Origin: Turnera subulata
Lineage: Eukaryota > Streptophyta > Magnoliopsida > Malpighiales > Passifloraceae
Direction: 5' to 3'
DNA length: 64,000 nucleotides
Assembly: GCA_028386065.3 (NCBI GenBank)
Contig: JAKUCV010004797.1
Location: forward strand, 133,832-197,831
Position numbers and translations under genes: made by a program. The notes under the pieces were generated by a model, which was given only the letters and a program-made list of their open reading frames with translations, ran no database searches and was not told the origin of the DNA. Of the stretch, positions 59,180-64,000 are shown piece by piece; position 1 is the first letter of the stretch; each line of letters opens with the position of its first letter.

Positions 59180-60157
59180 GCGTATGGGAAGTTTAAGTAT
59201 GATTCCCTGATTTGAGTACAATTCCAAAAATAAACCTTTAAATTTCTTCTAGGAAAAAAATAAACCCTTAATTTAAATTCAGAAAGGGAAAGACTTTATA
59301 CCATCAGTTTTCTTTCTTTTAAGCAGGAGGCTTAATCATAATATTACGGGCCAAATTAATAAGCCCAATAGTGTTGGAGAAAGAAATTAAGAAATTTAAA
59401 CATTAATTACTTAATTAGTTGGGTGAAAATTAAATTTAAAATACTGAATTCATATGTTGCCACGTGACTTAATGTAAGACAGCTTAGGGGTCAGCTTTTA
59501 TATATTTATACTGTTTTTCTATAAAATTTTCATTGTAAGAAACTATTTATAAAACTTGTTTTGGTCGGAGTTTATAATAACTTTTTCATGTTAACTAGGA
59601 AATCTTCTAAGTAGCATGTAAAATGAGTTCACTTTGTATTTTTTGTGCTTTTCATCTATGATTTCCTACAAAATTTAAGGTTAACTTTTAAATAATATAA
59701 AAAATTAAAAGACAAATTGTGAAAAAGTTTTATCATTTTTGCCCATTCACCTCTCTAATCAAGGTTGTTAAACCCTAATTAGCCCAACTGGTTGAACCCT
59801 AATAACCATGACCCGATAGGTTTCGTGTGTCAAAATATCCTTCCCGGTCTTAACCACTATTTAACCGGAAAAATCATGGCCCGGTAGCCCAACCGGTCCG
59901 AATTTATAACAACCTCACAAGACTTTTGAGCCTTGTTGTAGCTTAGTTACGAATAACTTGCAATTCTTTCTCCCAATAACTTGCTTTGAGGACCTGATCC
60001 TCTTCTTAGCTTATATTAATATTATAATATTAGAAAATCCTACAAAATTCTCTATCTACATTATGATCGGGGGCGGATCTGGCCCCCAAAGTTCCAAGAT
60101 AATTCCTTATAGTAAGTAGCTAGTGTTCTTTGTAATGATATTTTCATATGTTATTAG

Positions 60158-60261
60158 TTAGCTTAGTGGTTAAGCATGTGGGCGTCTTGACATGATGATA
60201 TGGACTCTCACTTAGAGCCCAATCTGGATTTTCCTGAAGAGTTAGGCCAAGAAAAAAAAAA
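60158..60261 (+). mobile_element. SINE-like element with A box and poly(A)
   Basis: A perfect A box (tagcttagtgg, 60158-60168), the same as in the SINE at 6890, is followed by a weak B-box region and an A-run at 60249-60261. Probably a diverged member of the same SINE family. Confidence 0.4.
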
Positions 60262-60509
60262 AAGAACTGGTTGATCTAGCAAGTTTTTTACTGACATGAT
60301 TGAAAGAGTAAACCGCTTTGGTTTAAATCATAAAAACACATAAATTTCTTTCCTATTCTTATACAAAAATTGTATCGTTTAATACAAAATTTCATTTTTT
60401 GTCGAGACAAAATTTATTTTTTTAGAATTTATATTTGTATTTTATAATTTATGGATAAATTTCAATACATATAGATTTTTTATTAATAAATTATTATTTT
60501 GGTTCTATT

Positions 60510-60690
60510 ATATTTAAGGTTGCAGATTCTCAGGCTACTAGCGCTGCTGGTGCTGTTATGCAGTTGAACGTTTTTAGTTCTCCTCCTGGTTTTTGTGTTG
60601 ATGCTTATAGGGTATTTCTTGGCCCCGGGCTTGTATCTCTAGTTAATGTCATTTAATATAAGGGCTCCGGCCCCGTCTTTCTACCAAAAA
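60510..60690 (+). mobile_element. 3' end of an RNase H-bearing retroelement
   Basis: The plus strand reads a short frame AGAVMQLNVFSSPPGFCVDA followed by 'agggctccggccccgtctttctacc' and an A-run at about 60685-60691. The last phrase and tail resemble the 3' end of plant RNase H-containing non-LTR elements. Short and uncertain. Confidence 0.35.
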
Positions 60691-61319
60691 AATAACTTTT
60701 AGTCTGAACCCGATCCAACGAGTGAACCCTGATGCACGATCTTTTCTGGGTCTTTTCCGGTCGGGTTCGGACAAAGTATGGGCCTTATTCACTGTCGTCA
60801 TTGTTGATTATAAAAAAAAAAAAGGAAGAAAATGACATGTTGTTTAGCCTCTCCGTTTTTTTTTTTTTTTCCTTTGCAAAACAGTTGCATGCATTATAAT
60901 TACTCTCCAAAGTCTCAACCGTGTCGGTGTCGCTCTTTTAAAAACTTTATTATAAAGTAAATTGAGCTGTTCTGTCACCTTCCTTCCTCTATATTATTGA
61001 ACATCATCAGTTGCATCTGACATGAACATTATAATATTTGATTGGAATTCAACAATTAAAATGGTAAAAAGAGGAGTACAATTATTTTAATGATGAGCAT
61101 AGGAGGTGGTGATAGAGTGAAAAATAAGTGAAATTGAACCGCCCAAAATATGGCAAATAAACAAATGTTTCGAGGTTTGGATGGCGATAAATGAATTCTT
61201 TCTGGAAGGTGAATTCGAATGTTGGATGTAATTGATTTTTTTTTTGTATCCTCAAGTATAGGTAACGAAAAATCATTTTTGCATACCTAATTCTAAATCG
61301 GCATCAAACGTTGTATTTT

Positions 61320-61637
61320 CCATATAAACGAAGAATTCTTAAAGGATGGATTACACAGCTCCTTATTGGTCATGATTTGAGCATTAATAGTTCTAAAAAA
61401 AAAAAAGAAGAACATTCCTAATTAAAACGGTTCTAAGTAAATGAGGCTTTGTAGCACTAAAAATACCTTGTTTTTGGAAAGATCAGAAACACCACTCTTG
61501 CAATTACTAACCCTTCACAACTTAATTAAAATATGTATATCAAACCAATGTCAGAAATGATCATACATATCAATATGCAGAAACCACTAGCAAATTAAGG
61601 AGAAAAAGTTTAGGCTTTAACATATCAGACTTAGGAA
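61320..61637 (-). repeat. F-box downstream flank segment
   Basis: It contains 'aaacggttctaagtaaatgaggctttgtagcactaaaaataccttgttttt' and following text shared with 21230-21290, 25910-26200 and (inverted) 33480-33600. It lies directly downstream of the intact F-box gene and probably contains its 3' UTR and terminator region. Confidence 0.6.
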
Positions 61638-63950
61638 TCAAGTAAACAAAATTACTATCCGAGGTGATGCTCTTGGGAGACTGAGCAATATTTTCTTGTA
61701 TACAAAGGTTGGTGTGGGAGAGATGACAATCTTCTCCAAATTCCTTGCCGTCATGAGCACAAATCCAACCAGTAGCACAAATGCAAAATCCATTTTCCAA
61801 CAATGGAATCTAACAATTCTTAAGTGGTTTAAGAAAAATTTAGATGATCTTCCATTTTCTCTCCGTCTAACTTCTGGATTGATCATGTTATCCACCAAGT
61901 CCTCGGGAACCTGAAATTACAATTAGCATCAATCAGCTTAAATAGAGAGTAAGTGCCAACATGCCATATTTCCCTTGGATTTCATACAAGGTGTTATGGA
62001 TTCGATCCCAGTAGAATATGATAGGAGTTTGGTTAGTGTAAAAAAACACGCACACACAAAAACAGTATGTGGAGGACAAAATAAATATATTTGACACCTA
62101 CATAAGATCTGTAGTAATAGAAAGGGAAAGCTCGTTGCTCATCACATATGTCAGGATGCATTTGTATTTCAAGCGTTTCCAGAAATGGAGACCTTCTCAG
62201 GAGGTTAACCACAAACGGCAGCATCCGTCTCTCCAGCCCCGAGTATGTATGATGAAAAACTTTTACGTATTTGAGATTTGATGAGGTGAAATTCAGCTTT
62301 TGCAAACCATAACATCTTATCAGATACAAACTTTCGAGCATCGGACACCCAGATACCAAATTTTCAACTGTACTGTCATCCGATCTCACATATTTAAGGT
62401 ATAACTTCTGTAGAGACTTCATGCAAATCTCCCCTTCCGGGGCCACAACTCTGCAATAGACTAGATTGAGTTGCTTCAATGAATCACAGCTAAACAACCA
62501 ATCAGAAACCTTGTACATTCCTCTATGGAAAAAAGTGGCATCCCATGAAGAACATGCAACGAAATCAAGAGCAAGTATCTTAACTTCTTTCTTCAATGCA
62601 AAATGTATGCACATGTCAGCTAAATCTTTTTCTCTCTTCAATAGTTCATGGGGATGAAGATCGGACGGATGGGATACTTGTAGAACATGCAAAAGACCTC
62701 GTAAACTGAGATGCAAGCGATGAATATCACTTTTTTGGTGGAGGAGGAGCACCTGATGTACAAAATCTATGAACTTAAAATCATCAGAATCCCGAGGGGA
62801 AAGCCTATTGCAGTCATGGGATAAGCATAAATTTAGATGAAGATTGTCAATAGATGCCCAAAGAGATCCGAAGCTACGTAGCTGCATTGTTTTGACAGCT
62901 TCTTGGATTGGCAAGAAAGACAAGATGTGGGCCAAAACCGAGGCAGGTAAATTGCTTACCCTGTCCCCTTGGTCATGATCTCCATTTGCAAATCCATTAC
63001 CAACATGCTTACTTATGCTTTTATTCGATGAACATTGATCATCTTCATTTGTGCATCCATCGCTGCTACCATGTTTAATTTTGTTTACTTCTAATGAACA
63101 ATGGTCATTTTCATATGTGTATCCATCTATTCTATCTTCATCTGTGCATCCATCGCTGCTACCATGTTTAATTTTGCTTACATCTAATGAACATTGGGCA
63201 TCTTCATTTGTGTATCCATCGCTAACATGTTCGACTCTGCTTCCATGTTCGACTATGCTTCCATCTGATGAACATAAACTCCCCAGCTTACGGCAAACAA
63301 TGAGGATGAAATTCTGTGAAAGAAGAAAATAAATTTCCATATCAATTTTTGTCAAGTAGGATATAATCAATCCGCCAAATTTAGAAAGTTTTGAAAGATT
63401 GTTCAAAGTACATTGCCTAAGGTTATATAACAGAAATAAGAAAGCTAAATGGGTATAAAAAAAGCAAATGTAAGAATCCATTGTGAAACTGTGACGACAG
63501 AAATCCGTTGGTGTATTGATAGGAAAAAAAAATGTATCCCTTTGGAATATACATTTTCCAGCTGAAAAAAGTTCAGAATCGTAAGTTTGGTACCAAAATT
63601 TGAATGGTTTTGGAGGGGGTTTTCTGCAAAATTCTATCCCTAAATGGGTTATAATTAAAAGGAGAAATCTTATGAATTACTGAACCCTAATGGGTTGTAA
63701 AACAGATATCATATGAATTCACAAAACTCTAGATTGGTTATAAGAGAGAAATCTTATGAATCGATTTACGGTTAAAGTGTGACAGTTTGGTTCTAAATAT
63801 ATCAAATTAATTGTAAGTGACAATAAAATTACATCACAAGAAAAGATATATATCTATAAGGCCATCAAATAGAAGGGCGACCACAACTTATAATCTGATG
63901 ATTAAGATAATATAATGCAAGAAATTAATTATCACGAATGATACCTTCAT
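61638..63950 (-). CDS. F-box/LRR/FBD protein with repeated N-terminal extension, apparently intact
   Basis: Three exons: 63950-63945 (ATGAAG|GTATC), 63313-62102 and 61910-61638, joined in phase 0 to 496 residues without stops. Residues 19-105 hold three imperfect units built on KIKHGSSDGCTNEDDQCS, present once in the sister gene at 35522. The F-box is at about 119-155 (DRVSNLPASVLAHILSFLPI), followed by LRR segments (RGMYKVSDWLFSCDSLKQLN, SGCPMLESLYLIRCYGLQK) and an FBD domain at 407-496 (NPEVRRRENGRSSKFFLNHL). It should act as the substrate receptor of an SCF ubiquitin ligase; its substrate is unknown. The last intron contains the family SINE-like sequence. Expression cannot be judged from sequence. 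Confidence 0.8.
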
Positions 63951-64000
63951 ATGTTGCGACCTCTAATCTCCACAATCCAAAGTAAAATTCAAGACTTTGT
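63951..64000 (-). promoter_or_regulatory. 5' leader of the F-box gene
   Basis: The window ends 50 bp upstream of the start codon. The equivalent stretch of the sister gene (37451-37585) is preserved up to the LINE, so both leaders can be compared. No promoter element can be called. Confidence 0.35.

Larger units (their letters stand above)
59180..61319. other. Intergenic region with retroposon pieces
   Basis: This region contains the displaced promoter side of the 37450 F-box gene (first few hundred bases), a SINE-like element (60158-60261), a retroelement 3' end (60510-60690) and, at 60880-61130, an inverted copy of part of the 6650-7470/17060-18120 block. I see no host gene. Confidence 0.5.

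Overview
The window is nuclear DNA of a flowering plant, most likely a eudicot. The evidence is intron-containing F-box/FBD genes, an intron-containing receptor-like kinase, a YABBY exon, an IGT (LAZY/DRO1-type) fragment, a vacuolar H+-pyrophosphatase pseudogene, and plant-type Gypsy, Copia, L1-like LINE, CACTA, MULE foldback and SINE sequences. Most open reading frames in it are retroelement pieces or chance frames. I cannot name the species.

Layout. 1-6137 is a nest of three LTR retroelements: a large-LTR Gypsy-type element sits in the LTR of a SIRE/Maximus-like Copia, which itself sits in the gag of another Copia. 6138-20300 is low-copy DNA with the remains of an H+-PPase gene (8553-10765), an IGT-family fragment (12100-12330), a five-exon kinase gene with one frameshift (15595-12352, minus), a MULE-type foldback with a 9-bp target duplication (18179-18641), a poly(A) retroposon with a 16-bp target duplication (19043-19656) and an orphan YABBY exon (20154-20229). 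20300-34150 holds LINE copies and duplicated pieces of F-box/FBD genes. Two apparently intact F-box/LRR/FBD genes lie on the minus strand, at 37450-35522 and 63950-61638.

Between those two genes lies one 21.6-kb nested insertion. A roughly 6.2-kb full-length LINE (minus, 37602-59163, 16-bp target duplication) carries a non-autonomous CACTA element (38830-45728, TSD ttc; it contains a 2.7-kb solo-type LTR) and a complete Copia element (47673-56126, TSD ctcgg). Removing each insert plus one TSD copy restores the LINE reading frame, so the order of events is clear. The LINE landed about 150 bp upstream of the start codon of the 37450-35522 F-box gene.

The most unusual structure is a set of paired 10-bp palindromes, acatcgatgt. 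There are 24 sites in 12 pairs in the leader of the 47673-56126 Copia (53588-54340), and 6 sites in 3 pairs in the U3 of the unrelated SIRE-like LTR (4552-4730), just upstream of its TATA box. Within every pair the sites are 20 or 21 bp apart. The distances between pairs (52-53, 63-64, 71-74 bp) are near whole helical turns. This looks like a phased protein-binding module shared by two retrotransposon families.
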